Source: Pseudoprimorskyibacter insulae | GTDB lineage: Bacteria; Pseudomonadota; Alphaproteobacteria; Rhodobacterales; Rhodobacteraceae | Assembly: GCF_900302505.1 (NCBI RefSeq) | Contig: NZ_OMOJ01000004.1 | Coordinates: forward strand, 124,001-188,000 | Length of the DNA: 64,000 nt | Direction of reading: 5' to 3' | Part shown: positions 52,260 through 60,636 of the stretch, piece after piece | Numbering within the stretch: position 1 is the first letter of the stretch | Layout of the letters: each line of letters opens with the position of its first letter | Translations under genes and position numbers: made by a program | Notes under the pieces: model-generated | What the model was told of the DNA's origin: nothing | What the model saw: the letters and a program-made list of their open reading frames with translations, nothing else | Databases searched by the model: none

Positions 52260-52943
52260 ATGATCCCCTCCAGCTATCCCTCAAAGGAAGAAATCGCCCG
52301 CCTGACCGCGCGCATGTTGCTGGAGATCGGCGCGGTGAATTTCCGCCCCGAAGAGCCTTATATTCTGGCCTCGGGTCTGCCTTCGGCGACCTATATCGAC
52401 TGCCGCAAGCTGATCAGCTTTCCGCGCATCCGCTCGACCCTGATGGATTTCCTGACCGTCACGGTGATGCGCAACGCGGGCTTTGAAGCCTTTGACAACA
52501 TCGCGGGCGGCGAAACCGCGGGCATTCCCTTTGCCGCACTGGTGGCCGAACGCATGGCCCTGCCGATGACCTATGTGCGCAAAAAGCCCAAGGGCTATGG
52601 CCGCAACGCGCGAATCGAAGGCGCGATGACCGAAGGCCAGCGCGTTCTGCTGGTCGAAGATCTGACCACCGATGGCGGATCCAAGCTGTCCTTTGTGGAT
52701 GCGATCCGCGAAACCGGCGCAAGCTGTGGCCACACGGCGGTGATCTTCTACTACGGCATTTTCCCGGAAACGGAAAAGACGCTTGGCGATCATGGGGTTG
52801 ACCTGCACTACCTGTGCACCTGGTGGGATGTTCTGGCCGAAGCCCGCGCCATGGGCGCCTTCAGCGAAGAGACCCTGACCGAGGTCAAAGCCTTCCTCAA
52901 GGCGCCGCGTGCGTGGCAGGAAGCGCGTAAAACCCAACGCTAA
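52260..52943 (+). CDS. pyrE: Orotate phosphoribosyltransferase
   Basis: 227 aa; AAAGGAG lies 8 bases before the ATG. PRPP-binding motif [14 protein letters not shown] (about 125-138), [10 protein letters not shown] with the flexible-loop Lys residues, and [10 protein letters not shown]. It converts orotate and PRPP to orotidine-5'-phosphate. The [19 protein letters not shown] start is typical. It completes the pyr pair of the window. Confidence 0.96.
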   Translation: MIPSSYPSKEEIARLTARMLLEIGAVNFRPEEPYILASGLPSATYIDCRKLISFPRIRSTLMDFLTVTVMRNAGFEAFDNIAGGETAGIPFAALVAERMALPMTYVRKKPKGYGRNARIEGAMTEGQRVLLVEDLTTDGGSKLSFVDAIRETGASCGHTAVIFYYGIFPETEKTLGDHGVDLHYLCTWWDVLAEARAMGAFSEETLTEVKAFLKAPRAWQEARKTQR

Positions 52944-53033
52944 GCCCCCCGCCGCAAAAGCGGGCAAGCGCGGAAATTCGCGCAACAGCCTATCCAAAAG
53001 TTCAGGCGCCTGTTGGCGCAAACCCACAAAATG

Positions 53034-53087
53034 TTGACAAGCCCCCCGCCACAAATGCCATAATTTGTGGCGGACGGGTTATCCACA
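53034..53087 (+). promoter_or_regulatory. dnaB control region: promoter, overlapping palindrome and DnaA box
   Basis: TTGACA (53034-53039) is a perfect -35; CATAAT (53059-53064, 19-base spacer) or GCCATA (17-base) may be the -10. The perfect 11-bp inverted repeat CCGCCACAAAT - 6 bases - ATTTGTGGCGG (53046-53073) covers the -10. TTATCCACA (53079-53087) is a consensus DnaA box just downstream. All lie about 80-130 bases before the dnaB start. Confidence 0.6.
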
Positions 53088-53164
53088 GAACCGCCCCCAG
53101 AAACATACACTTTGCGTGGGCGGGCGCAGATGGGCTATGCGGTTGGCCTGGGGTGAAAGACATC

Positions 53165-54658
53165 ATGAACGAAATTACAGCATTCAATCCGACCGGCGCC
53201 GAGATCCAAGCGCCCGATACCATGCCGCATTCCGTCGAGGCCGAGCAGCAGCTTCTGGGCGCGATCCTGACCAACAACGACATCTATGACAAAGTCGCCT
53301 CGGTCATCAATTCGCAGCATTTCTACGACCCGGTACATGCCCGGATTTACGAAGTGGCCGCCGCCCGCATCGCCAAGAACGCGCTTGCCTCGCCGGTGAC
53401 GCTCAAGGCATTCCTGGAAGATGACGAAGGTCTGAAAGAACTGGGCGGCCCGGCCTATCTGGTGCGCCTTGCGGGTGCTGCCGTTAGCTCCTTTGCCGTG
53501 CGCGACTATGCGCAGATGATCTATGATCTGGCGATCCGCCGCGATCTGATCCGTCTGGGCCGTGATATTTCCGACCGCGCCGCCAAGGTCGATGTTGCCT
53601 CAGAACCCAAAGAACAGATCGTTGAGGCCGAACAGGCGCTCTATAAGCTGGCCGAGCAGGGCCAATCCGAAAGCGGGTTCCAATCCTTTCTGAAGGCCGT
53701 CACCGAAGCGGTGAACGTCGCCAACACCGCCTATCAGCGCGAAGGCGATCTGGCGGGTATTTCCACCGGTCTGATGGATCTGGATAAGAAACTGGGCGGC
53801 TTGCACAAGTCCGACCTTCTGATCCTTGCCGGTCGTCCCTCGATGGGGAAAACCTCGCTGGCGACGAACATCGCGTTCAACGTGGCCAAGGCCTATAAGC
53901 GCGGGCTGATGTCGGACGGGTCCGAAGGCGCGGTCCAAGGCGGCGTTGTCGGCTTCTATTCGCTGGAAATGAGCGCCGAGCAGTTGGCGGGCCGTATCCT
54001 TGCCGAAGCAGCCGAAATCTCTAGCCACAAGATCCGTCAGGGCGACATGACCGAGGAAGAGTTCCGCCGGTTCGTGGAGGCCGCCAAATCGCTTGAGGCC
54101 TGCCCGCTTTATATCGACGACACGCCCGCCCTTCCGATCGCGCAGCTGGCCGCCCGCGCGCGGCGTTTGAAGCGGACGCATGGGCTTGACCTGCTGATCA
54201 TCGACTATCTGCAGCTGGTGCGCGGCACGGGCCGAAGCGAAGGCCGGGTGAACGAAGTTTCGGAAATCACCATGGGCATGAAAGCCATCGCCAAGGAATT
54301 GAACATTCCGGTGATCGCCTTGTCCCAGCTGTCGCGTCAGGTCGAAAGCCGCGACGATAAACGCCCGCAGTTGTCGGACCTGCGTGAATCGGGCTCGATC
54401 GAACAGGACGCGGACTGCGTTATGTTTGTGTACCGCGGTGAATACTACAAAGAACGGGAAAAGCCGGGCGAAGACGATCTGGCCGCGATGGAGACCTGGA
54501 TTCAGGATATGGAACGCCTGCATGGCAAGGCCGAGGTCATCATCGGCAAGCAGCGTCACGGCCCCATTGGTACGGTCGAACTGGCCTTCGAGGCGCAGTT
54601 CACCCGTTTCGGCAACCTTGCCAAGCAATGGCAGAACAACGACGGCGACGCCTATTAA
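53165..54658 (+). CDS. dnaB: Replicative DNA helicase DnaB
   Basis: 497 aa from ATG 53165; a GTG at 53153 is an alternative. N-terminal domain (PHSVEAEQQLLGAILTNN), linker, and RecA-like helicase domain: Walker A AGRPSMGKTSLA (about 219-230), GFYSLEMSAEQLAGR, Walker B LLIIDYLQLV and SRQVESRDDKRPQLSDLRESG, the Arg-finger region. No intein or insertion. The hexamer unwinds DNA at the replication fork. An alanine racemase gene follows. Confidence 0.96.
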   Translation: MNEITAFNPTGAEIQAPDTMPHSVEAEQQLLGAILTNNDIYDKVASVINSQHFYDPVHARIYEVAAARIAKNALASPVTLKAFLEDDEGLKELGGPAYLVRLAGAAVSSFAVRDYAQMIYDLAIRRDLIRLGRDISDRAAKVDVASEPKEQIVEAEQALYKLAEQGQSESGFQSFLKAVTEAVNVANTAYQREGDLAGISTGLMDLDKKLGGLHKSDLLILAGRPSMGKTSLATNIAFNVAKAYKRGLMSDGSEGAVQGGVVGFYSLEMSAEQLAGRILAEAAEISSHKIRQGDMTEEEFRRFVEAAKSLEACPLYIDDTPALPIAQLAARARRLKRTHGLDLLIIDYLQLVRGTGRSEGRVNEVSEITMGMKAIAKELNIPVIALSQLSRQVESRDDKRPQLSDLRESGSIEQDADCVMFVYRGEYYKEREKPGEDDLAAMETWIQDMERLHGKAEVIIGKQRHGPIGTVELAFEAQFTRFGNLAKQWQNNDGDAY

Positions 54659-54759
54659 CCTCCGCTTGGCCTGCGCATCGCGGGCCAAGCCCTGCCCCAT
54701 AGGGCGCAAGCGGCGATTTTTGCCCTTGACCCAAACGGCATTCGTGCCAAACAGCGTGT

Positions 54760-55797
54760 ATGGCACAGGCAACTCTTACAATTGATCTTTCCGCACTGCG
54801 CAGCAATTGGCGCAACCTCAACAGCATGACCCAAGGCGAAACTGGCGCCGTGGTCAAAGCCGACGCCTATGGGCTTGGCGCGGGTGAGGTGGCCAAGGCG
54901 TTGATGAAGGAAGGCGCGACCACCTTCTTTGTGGCCCTGACCGAAGAGGGCGTGGCCCTGCGCAAGGCCATCGGCTCTGGCCCGGTGATCAACGTGTTTT
55001 CCGGCCATATGCCCGGCGATGCGATGGCGCTGCGCGATGCCAATCTGACGCCGATGCTCAATTCCATCGACCAGATGCTGAACCATGTCGAAACCCTGCC
55101 CGGCCATCCCTTTGGCGTGCAGCTGGACACCGGCATGAACCGTCTGGGGATGGAACCTGCGGAATGGTCCGCCCTGCGCGACATCGCCCTGTCGCAGCGC
55201 CCCACCCTGATCATGAGCCATCTGGCCTGCGCCGATGAACCAGATCACCCGATGAACGCCCATCAGCTTCAGGTGTTCCACCAGATGACCGACGGGCTGG
55301 ATGTACCGCTGTCGCTGTCGGCGACGGGCGGCATTCTGCTTGGCCCCGATTATCATTTCGACCTCTGCCGCCCCGGCATCGGCCTTTACGGCGGGCTGCC
55401 CTTTGTTGAGGCCGCCCCGGTCGTGTCGCTGGATGTGCCGGTCATTCAGGTGCGCGATGTGACGCCGGGCGAAAGTGTCGGTTACGGCAATTCCTGGGTT
55501 GCCCGCACGCCCGCCCGCATCGCCACCATCGCCGCCGGATATGCCGACGGGCTGATCCGCGCCATGGGCCCCAAGGCCCATGTCTGGGCAGGCGAGACGC
55601 GCTGCAAGATCATTGGCCGCGTGTCGATGGATATGATCGCCGTGGATGTCACCGCGCTTGAGGATGTGCCGGAAACCGTTGAAATGCTTGGCATGCATCA
55701 ATTTGCCGATACGCTGGCCGATGCGGCAGGCACCATCGGATATGAGATCCTGACCTCGCTTGGCCAACGCTATCGCCGCCGGTACTTGGGCGCATGA
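54760..55797 (+). CDS. alr: Alanine racemase
   Basis: 345 aa. The PLP-binding Lys 33 lies in [51 protein letters not shown] (with the second-base Tyr nearby) and [13 protein letters not shown] are family blocks. It makes D-alanine for peptidoglycan. It is slightly shorter than the usual 355-370 residues, with no missing motif. An imperfect GC hairpin (54665-54689) separates it from dnaB. It overlaps mlaE by four bases. Confidence 0.94.
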   Translation: MAQATLTIDLSALRSNWRNLNSMTQGETGAVVKADAYGLGAGEVAKALMKEGATTFFVALTEEGVALRKAIGSGPVINVFSGHMPGDAMALRDANLTPMLNSIDQMLNHVETLPGHPFGVQLDTGMNRLGMEPAEWSALRDIALSQRPTLIMSHLACADEPDHPMNAHQLQVFHQMTDGLDVPLSLSATGGILLGPDYHFDLCRPGIGLYGGLPFVEAAPVVSLDVPVIQVRDVTPGESVGYGNSWVARTPARIATIAAGYADGLIRAMGPKAHVWAGETRCKIIGRVSMDMIAVDVTALEDVPETVEMLGMHQFADTLADAAGTIGYEILTSLGQRYRRRYLGA

Positions 55798-56579
55798 CCC
55801 CCCTGATTGCGGCACTGGCGACCCTTGGCCGTGTGGCGCTGGCCTTTTTTGCCTCGGTCGGGCGGGTTGCCCTGTTCGCCGCATCCACCATCAGCCATGC
55901 CTTTCGCCCGCCCTTCTACGCGCGCGAATTGGCCAATGCACTGTTTCATGTCGGCTGGCTGTCGCTGCCTGTGGTGGGCCTGACAGCGGTCTTCACCGGC
56001 GGGGCCTTGGCGCTGCAAATCTACGCAGGTGGTGCCCGTTTCAACGCCGAAGCCGTGGTGCCGCAGATCGTCGCCATCGGCATGGTGCGCGAATTGGGTC
56101 CGGTGCTGGTCGGTCTGATGATTGCGGCCCGTGTCACATCATCCATCGCCGCCGAAATCGCCACGATGAAAGTGACCGAACAGATTGACGCGTTAGTGAC
56201 GCTATCCACCCATCCGATGAAATACCTTGTGGTGCCGCGCGTTCTGGCGGCGCTTCTGGTCGTGCCGCTGTTGGTGGGCGTGGGCGATATCATTGGCATC
56301 ATGGGCGGCTATGCCGTGGCCACCGGAACTCTGGGCTTCAACGCGGCGGCCTATCTGAAGAACACCGCCGATTTCCTGCAACTGGCGGATATTTTGTCGT
56401 CCTTGGCCAAGGGCGCGGCCTTTGGCTTTATCGCCGCGCTGATGGGGTGCTATTTCGGCATGCAATCGGGCCGCGGCGCACAAGGCGTGGGCCGCGCGAC
56501 AAAGGGCAGTGTTGAGGCTGCGGCAGTGCTGATCCTTGCGGCAAACTTCCTTCTGACGGGGGTGTTCTTTTCGCTATGA
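55794..56579 (+). CDS. mlaE: MlaE-type ABC transporter permease
   Basis: 261 aa. About five hydrophobic segments. MlaE signatures: [48 protein letters not shown] (the conserved coupling region) and a GIMGGYAVA helix. It moves phospholipids between membranes as part of the Mla system. It overlaps alr before and mlaF after by four bases each. No mlaD or mlaC is in the window. Confidence 0.92.
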   Translation: MTPLIAALATLGRVALAFFASVGRVALFAASTISHAFRPPFYARELANALFHVGWLSLPVVGLTAVFTGGALALQIYAGGARFNAEAVVPQIVAIGMVRELGPVLVGLMIAARVTSSIAAEIATMKVTEQIDALVTLSTHPMKYLVVPRVLAALLVVPLLVGVGDIIGIMGGYAVATGTLGFNAAAYLKNTADFLQLADILSSLAKGAAFGFIAALMGCYFGMQSGRGAQGVGRATKGSVEAAAVLILAANFLLTGVFFSL

Positions 56580-57322
56580 TCGAAATGAAGAACGTCCATA
56601 AAACCTTTGGAACCAATGCTGTTCTGCGCGGCATTGACCTAAGCGTCGCCAAGGGCAGCAGCCTTGTTATCATCGGCGGGTCCGGCACGGGCAAGTCGGT
56701 GACCATCAAGTGCATCCTTGGCCTGATTGAACCCGATAGTGGCCAGATCCTTGTCGATGGCAAAGACGCCAGCATCGGCGACCGCGATGCCTTTCTGGCT
56801 CGGTTCGGAATGCTGTTTCAGGGCGCGGCGCTGTTTGATTCCCTGCCCGTCTGGCAAAACGTTGCCTTCCGCCTGCTGCGCGGATCGCTGAAACGCCCCC
56901 GCGCTGAGGCGCGCGAGATCGCGATTGAGAAACTGCGCCGCGTTGGTCTGACGCCCGATGTCGCCGACCGCCTTCCGGCCGAGCTGTCAGGCGGGATGCA
57001 AAAGCGCGTAGGCCTTGCCCGCGCCATTGCCGCCGACCCCGAGATCATCTTTTTCGACGAACCCACTGCCGGGCTGGACCCGATCATGGCAGGGGTGATC
57101 AACGATCTGATCCGCGAGATCGTGGTTGAGATGGGCGCGACCGCCATGACCATCACTCATGATATGAACAGCGTCCGGGCCATCGCCGATAACGTGGCGA
57201 TGCTGCATGACGGGGTGATCAAGTGGAACGGGCCGGTGACCGATCTAGATACCACCGAAGACCCATACCTGCACCAATTCATCACCGGCAGTGCGACCGG
57301 CCCCATCGCCGCCATCCGCTAG
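56576..57322 (+). CDS. mlaF: MlaF-type ABC transporter ATP-binding protein
   Basis: 248 aa. Walker A GGSGTGKSVTIK (about 37-48), Q-loop FGMLFQGAALFDSLPVW, signature LSGGMQKRVGLARA, Walker B IIFFDEPTAGLDP and H-loop ITHDM. It drives lipid transport with the MlaE permease. The order alr-mlaE-mlaF-pqiA-like is typical of roseobacters; the substrate-binding MlaD must be encoded elsewhere. Confidence 0.94.
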   Translation: MIEMKNVHKTFGTNAVLRGIDLSVAKGSSLVIIGGSGTGKSVTIKCILGLIEPDSGQILVDGKDASIGDRDAFLARFGMLFQGAALFDSLPVWQNVAFRLLRGSLKRPRAEAREIAIEKLRRVGLTPDVADRLPAELSGGMQKRVGLARAIAADPEIIFFDEPTAGLDPIMAGVINDLIREIVVEMGATAMTITHDMNSVRAIADNVAMLHDGVIKWNGPVTDLDTTEDPYLHQFITGSATGPIAAIR

Positions 57323-57340
57323 ACCCTCAGGCCAAACGCT

Positions 57341-57727
57341 ATGTTCAACCTTGAACCAAATTACACTGTTCTAAGCTTTTTCTTCATCAAGAAGTTCCTG
57401 TTTTTGCAGGCAATTGCGGTTTTGGCCCTTGCCCGTCTGGCCCTTGGTCCTGCGCTGGCGCGTCTGTTTGCCTTGGCCGCCTTCGTGCTGGCGGTGATCG
57501 GTATCGCTACGACCTTTGCCCCCGCCATGGGCTGGACCGGTATACCCGGCCACGGCCATGCCGCCCGCGCCATGATCTGGCAGTCGGGCATGGTGGCGAT
57601 GTTGCTGCCGGCCTTGGTGCTGATGGGCAGTGCCATCGCGCGCCCCCGCCGCGCCCCGTGGATCGAGGTTCTGACATTTCTGGCCATCGTGGGCCTTGTC
57701 GGGCTTTGGATCGCCACCATGTTCTGA
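57341..57727 (+). CDS. Small integral membrane protein, unknown
   Basis: 128 aa. Four hydrophobic segments: FLQAIAVLALARLALG, ARLFALAAFVLAVIGIATTF, MIWQSGMVAMLLPALVLMG and VLTFLAIVGLVGLWIATMF. A Gly/His loop (GWTGIPGHGHAAR) lies between the second and third. It is cotranscribed between mlaF (18 bases before) and a PqiA-like gene (3 bases after), so it may be part of the same lipid-transport module. Family not recognised. The first 20 residues are unusually Phe-rich, and the start could be a little downstream. Confidence 0.65.
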   Translation: MFNLEPNYTVLSFFFIKKFLFLQAIAVLALARLALGPALARLFALAAFVLAVIGIATTFAPAMGWTGIPGHGHAARAMIWQSGMVAMLLPALVLMGSAIARPRRAPWIEVLTFLAIVGLVGLWIATMF

Positions 57728-57730
57728 GCC

Positions 57731-58201
57731 ATGGTTGAGGCGCAACGACATATCATGCAGCGCATCGCGATCTGGCTGAACCTTGCGCTTTTGGTGCTTT
57801 ATCCGCTGTCGTGGTTCGCTCCCTTGATCCGCGCGGGGCTTCTGCCGCTGTTTGGCCTGTCTGAGATCAGCGTCGCCACCGGCATTCTGGCCCTTTGGGA
57901 AAAGGATATTTTCCTTGCGCTGGTCGTCATCCTTTTCGCGCTGGTGGCGCCAATGGCAAAAACCGCCGGTCTGGCCTTGGTGCAATTTGGCCGGATTGGC
58001 ACACGGTTCAAACCGGGTTTGCGCGTTTTGGGGACATTGGCCATGGCCGATATCTTCCTCATTTCGCTTTATATTACGGTGGCCAAGGGCATCGGCGTTG
58101 GCACGGTGGAAACCGCTTGGGGGCTCTATCTGTTTTCAGGCTGCGTTCTGACCTCGCTCGCGCTGAGCTACATTCCGCAATTCAAGCCCGAGCAGCCTTA
58201 G
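57731..58201 (+). CDS. PqiA-like membrane protein
   Basis: 156 aa from ATG 57731; ATG 57755 is a possible shorter start. Four hydrophobic segments. The PqiA half-domain pattern is present: LALWEKDIFLALVVILFALVAPMAK, then ADIFLISLYITVAKGIG and AWGLYLFSGCVL. PqiA proteins work with MCE-domain lipid carriers in the envelope. Only one half domain is encoded, while E. coli PqiA has two. The context with mlaE and mlaF supports an envelope-lipid role. Confidence 0.8.
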   Translation: MVEAQRHIMQRIAIWLNLALLVLYPLSWFAPLIRAGLLPLFGLSEISVATGILALWEKDIFLALVVILFALVAPMAKTAGLALVQFGRIGTRFKPGLRVLGTLAMADIFLISLYITVAKGIGVGTVETAWGLYLFSGCVLTSLALSYIPQFKPEQP

Positions 58202-58245
58202 CAAGCGGCTTGGCAAGGCGGGCGATTTGGGGCAACAACACAGGC

Positions 58246-59613
58246 ATGGCCAAGCAAATTGCACGATATGTCTGCCAGTCCTGTGGCGCGGTGACGACCA
58301 AATGGTCGGGGCGCTGCGACGGCTGCGGCGAATGGAACTCCATTGTCGAAGAAACCCCGCTATCTGCGGGTCCATCCAGCAAAAGCCTTGGGGCCGTACG
58401 GGGCAAGAAAATCCCCCTGTCCACGCTGTCCAGCAAAGAGGCTCCGCCGCCCCGCACCATCAGCGGGATGGGCGAACTTGACCGCGTTCTTGGCGGCGGA
58501 TTGGTTGAGGCTTCGGCCATTTTGGTGGGCGGTGATCCGGGCATCGGCAAGTCGACCTTGTTGCTTCAGGCGGCGGCGCAGTTTGCCAATGCCGGTTTGA
58601 AAGTCATCTACGCCAGCGGCGAAGAAGCCAGCGCACAAGTTCGTATGCGCGCGCAGCGTCTGGGGCTCGCGGATGCGCCGGTGATGCTGGCCGCTGAAAC
58701 CAACCTGCGCGATATCCTGACCACGCTTGAGGCCGAAAAGCCCGATCTGGCCATCGTCGATTCCATCCAGACCATGTGGGCCGACAATGTCGATAGCGCC
58801 CCCGGCAGCGTCAGTCAGGTCCGCGCCGCCGCGCATGAACTGACGACCTTTGCCAAGCGCATGGGCACCGCCGTCGTCATGGTGGGCCACGTCACCAAAG
58901 ACGGCCAGATCGCCGGGCCCCGTGTGGTCGAACACATGGTCGATACCGTGCTCTATTTCGAGGGCGAGCGCGGGCATCAGTTCCGCATTCTGCGCGCCGT
59001 GAAAAACCGCTTTGGCCCGGCCGATGAAATCGGTGTCTTTGAAATGACCGGCGCAGGCTTGGCCGAGGTGGGCAACCCATCGGCCCTTTTCCTGAGCGAG
59101 CGCGGCGCACCAAGCCCCGGATCGGTGGTCTTTGCCGGGATCGAAGGCACCCGCCCGGTCTTGTGCGAATTGCAGGCGCTGGTCGCCCCGACCCCGCATG
59201 CCCAGCCGCGCCGCACCGTGGTTGGCTGGGATGGTGGTCGTCTGGCGATGATTCTGGCCGTGCTGGAGGCCCGCTGCGGCATTCCTTTCGCCGGGCTGGA
59301 TGTCTATCTGAACGTCGCGGGTGGCATGAAAATCAGCGAACCCGCCGCCGATCTGGCTGTGGCCGCCGCGCTACTGTCCGCACGCGAAGACACCGCCCTA
59401 CCCGCCGAGACTGTCGTTTTCGGCGAGATTAGCCTATCGGGGGCACTCAGACCCGTCTCGCAGGCGGAAAATAGGTTGAAAGAAGCGCAGAAACTTGGTT
59501 TCACAGCGGCGATTGCGCCGCAAGGCGGCAAGATCAGCGCGACGGATGGCATGTCATTGACCCAGATGGGCGACCTGACCTCCTTCGTTGGAGACATTTT
59601 TGGCGCAGGCTAG
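58246..59613 (+). CDS. radA: DNA repair protein RadA
   Basis: 455 aa from ATG 58246. N-terminal zinc finger (YVCQSCGAV, RCDGCGEW: CxxC...CxxC), Walker A GGDPGIGKST (about 94-103), Walker B LAIVDSIQ, the RadA-specific VKNRFGP and a C-terminal Lon-like domain (AGGMKISEPAADLAVAAALLS, FGEISLSGALRPV). It drives branch migration of recombination intermediates. Family length and all motifs are intact. Confidence 0.95.
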   Translation: MAKQIARYVCQSCGAVTTKWSGRCDGCGEWNSIVEETPLSAGPSSKSLGAVRGKKIPLSTLSSKEAPPPRTISGMGELDRVLGGGLVEASAILVGGDPGIGKSTLLLQAAAQFANAGLKVIYASGEEASAQVRMRAQRLGLADAPVMLAAETNLRDILTTLEAEKPDLAIVDSIQTMWADNVDSAPGSVSQVRAAAHELTTFAKRMGTAVVMVGHVTKDGQIAGPRVVEHMVDTVLYFEGERGHQFRILRAVKNRFGPADEIGVFEMTGAGLAEVGNPSALFLSERGAPSPGSVVFAGIEGTRPVLCELQALVAPTPHAQPRRTVVGWDGGRLAMILAVLEARCGIPFAGLDVYLNVAGGMKISEPAADLAVAAALLSAREDTALPAETVVFGEISLSGALRPVSQAENRLKEAQKLGFTAAIAPQGGKISATDGMSLTQMGDLTSFVGDIFGAG

Positions 59614-59640
59614 CGCCTTGGAAAGAGGGCCAGAGGACTC

Positions 59641-60210
59641 ATGGAAGGTTTTACAGCCGTAGACGCGGTGGTTGCCGTCATCATCATTCTGTCGGCCCTG
59701 TTGGCCTATTCGCGCGGCGTTGTGCGTGAAGGCATGGCCATTGTCGGTTGGATCGCTGCGGCAATTCTGGCCTATCTGTTCGCACCGCAAGTGCGCCCCC
59801 TGATGACCGAAATCCCGGTGATCGGCAGTTTCCTGTCCGATAGCTGCGAACTTAGCGTGATTGCAGCCTTCTTTGCGGTCTTCGCGGTGGCTTTGGTGAT
59901 CGTGTCAATGTTCACCCCGCTGTTTTCATCTCTGGTGCAACGGTCGGCCCTTGGCGGCATCGATCAGGGCCTTGGGTTCTTGTTCGGCGTGGTGCGCGGC
60001 GTGCTTTTGGCGGCCATCGGTTTCTTTGTTTATGAAACCGTGGTTGTTGGCCAAGATGTTGCGATGATCGACAACAGCCGTTCGGCCGCGATCTTCGGCA
60101 AATTCACCGGCCGCATCGAAGACCAGAATCCCGAACAGGCGCTTGGCTGGATCACCGGTCAGTATGAATCGCTGATGGGCAGCTGCGAAGCACCAACCTC
60201 GGGCAGCTAA
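59641..60210 (+). CDS. cvpA: CvpA-family membrane protein
   Basis: 189 aa. CvpA begins with VDAVVAVIIILSALLAYSRGVVREGMAIVGW (helix 1 and the conserved RG motif), followed by three more helices and GGIDQGLGFLFGVVRGVL, the second family block. In E. coli cvpA precedes purF and is needed for colicin V production and envelope tolerance. Here purF also follows, although a small opposite-strand gene lies between. A terminator closes the gene. Confidence 0.9.
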   Translation: MEGFTAVDAVVAVIIILSALLAYSRGVVREGMAIVGWIAAAILAYLFAPQVRPLMTEIPVIGSFLSDSCELSVIAAFFAVFAVALVIVSMFTPLFSSLVQRSALGGIDQGLGFLFGVVRGVLLAAIGFFVYETVVVGQDVAMIDNSRSAAIFGKFTGRIEDQNPEQALGWITGQYESLMGSCEAPTSGS

Positions 60211-60235
60211 TCAAGCCTGAAAAAAGCGTTAAACG

Positions 60236-60259
60236 GGGCTGCCTTTGGCGGCCCTTTTT
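60236..60259 (+). terminator. Terminator after cvpA
   Basis: GGGCTGCC-TTT-GGCGGCCC stem (one G-T pair) followed by TTTTT, 25 bases after the stop. It probably separates cvpA from purF transcription. Confidence 0.8.
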
Positions 60260-60276
60260 CGTTTTGCACCTGCGAC

Positions 60277-60465
60277 CTATTGTCCTTTGCCTTTGGACCG
60301 GCGGTGTAAAACATCCATCATCACCCCGCCATAGACAAAGGCCGCCAGCCCCGGCGCCAATAATGCCCAAGTCGGCCCCGGTGCACCGGACATCAGCTTC
60401 CATGTCCCGACAGTCGTCAAAACCATGCCTACAACGGTTATCAGCCCCGCCTGTCCGCGTGTCAT
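60277..60465 (-). CDS. Small two-helix membrane protein, hypothetical
   Basis: 62 aa. Two hydrophobic segments (AGLITVVGMVLTTVGTWKL and WALLAPGLAAFVYGGVMM) with a short loop and a basic tail (HRRSKGKGQ). GGGA lies very close to the ATG. It runs opposite to cvpA and purF. No family recognised. The hydrophobic layout is better than chance, but the gene is short. Confidence 0.45.
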   Translation of the reverse strand: MTRGQAGLITVVGMVLTTVGTWKLMSGAPGPTWALLAPGLAAFVYGGVMMDVLHRRSKGKGQ

Positions 60466-60636
60466 TGTCCCAAACCTTGTTCGCTACGTGCCAAGAGCCA
60501 CCATCCCGTGTGCCAAACGTACAAAACAAATCCGGCAAAAACGTGAAATATTATCCTTTCGTGACATACCCGGACCAAGGCTCTAAAAGGGCCGCGAAAC
60601 CTCCTCTCAGATTCGGAGTTGTCCTTGTCTCTCCAG

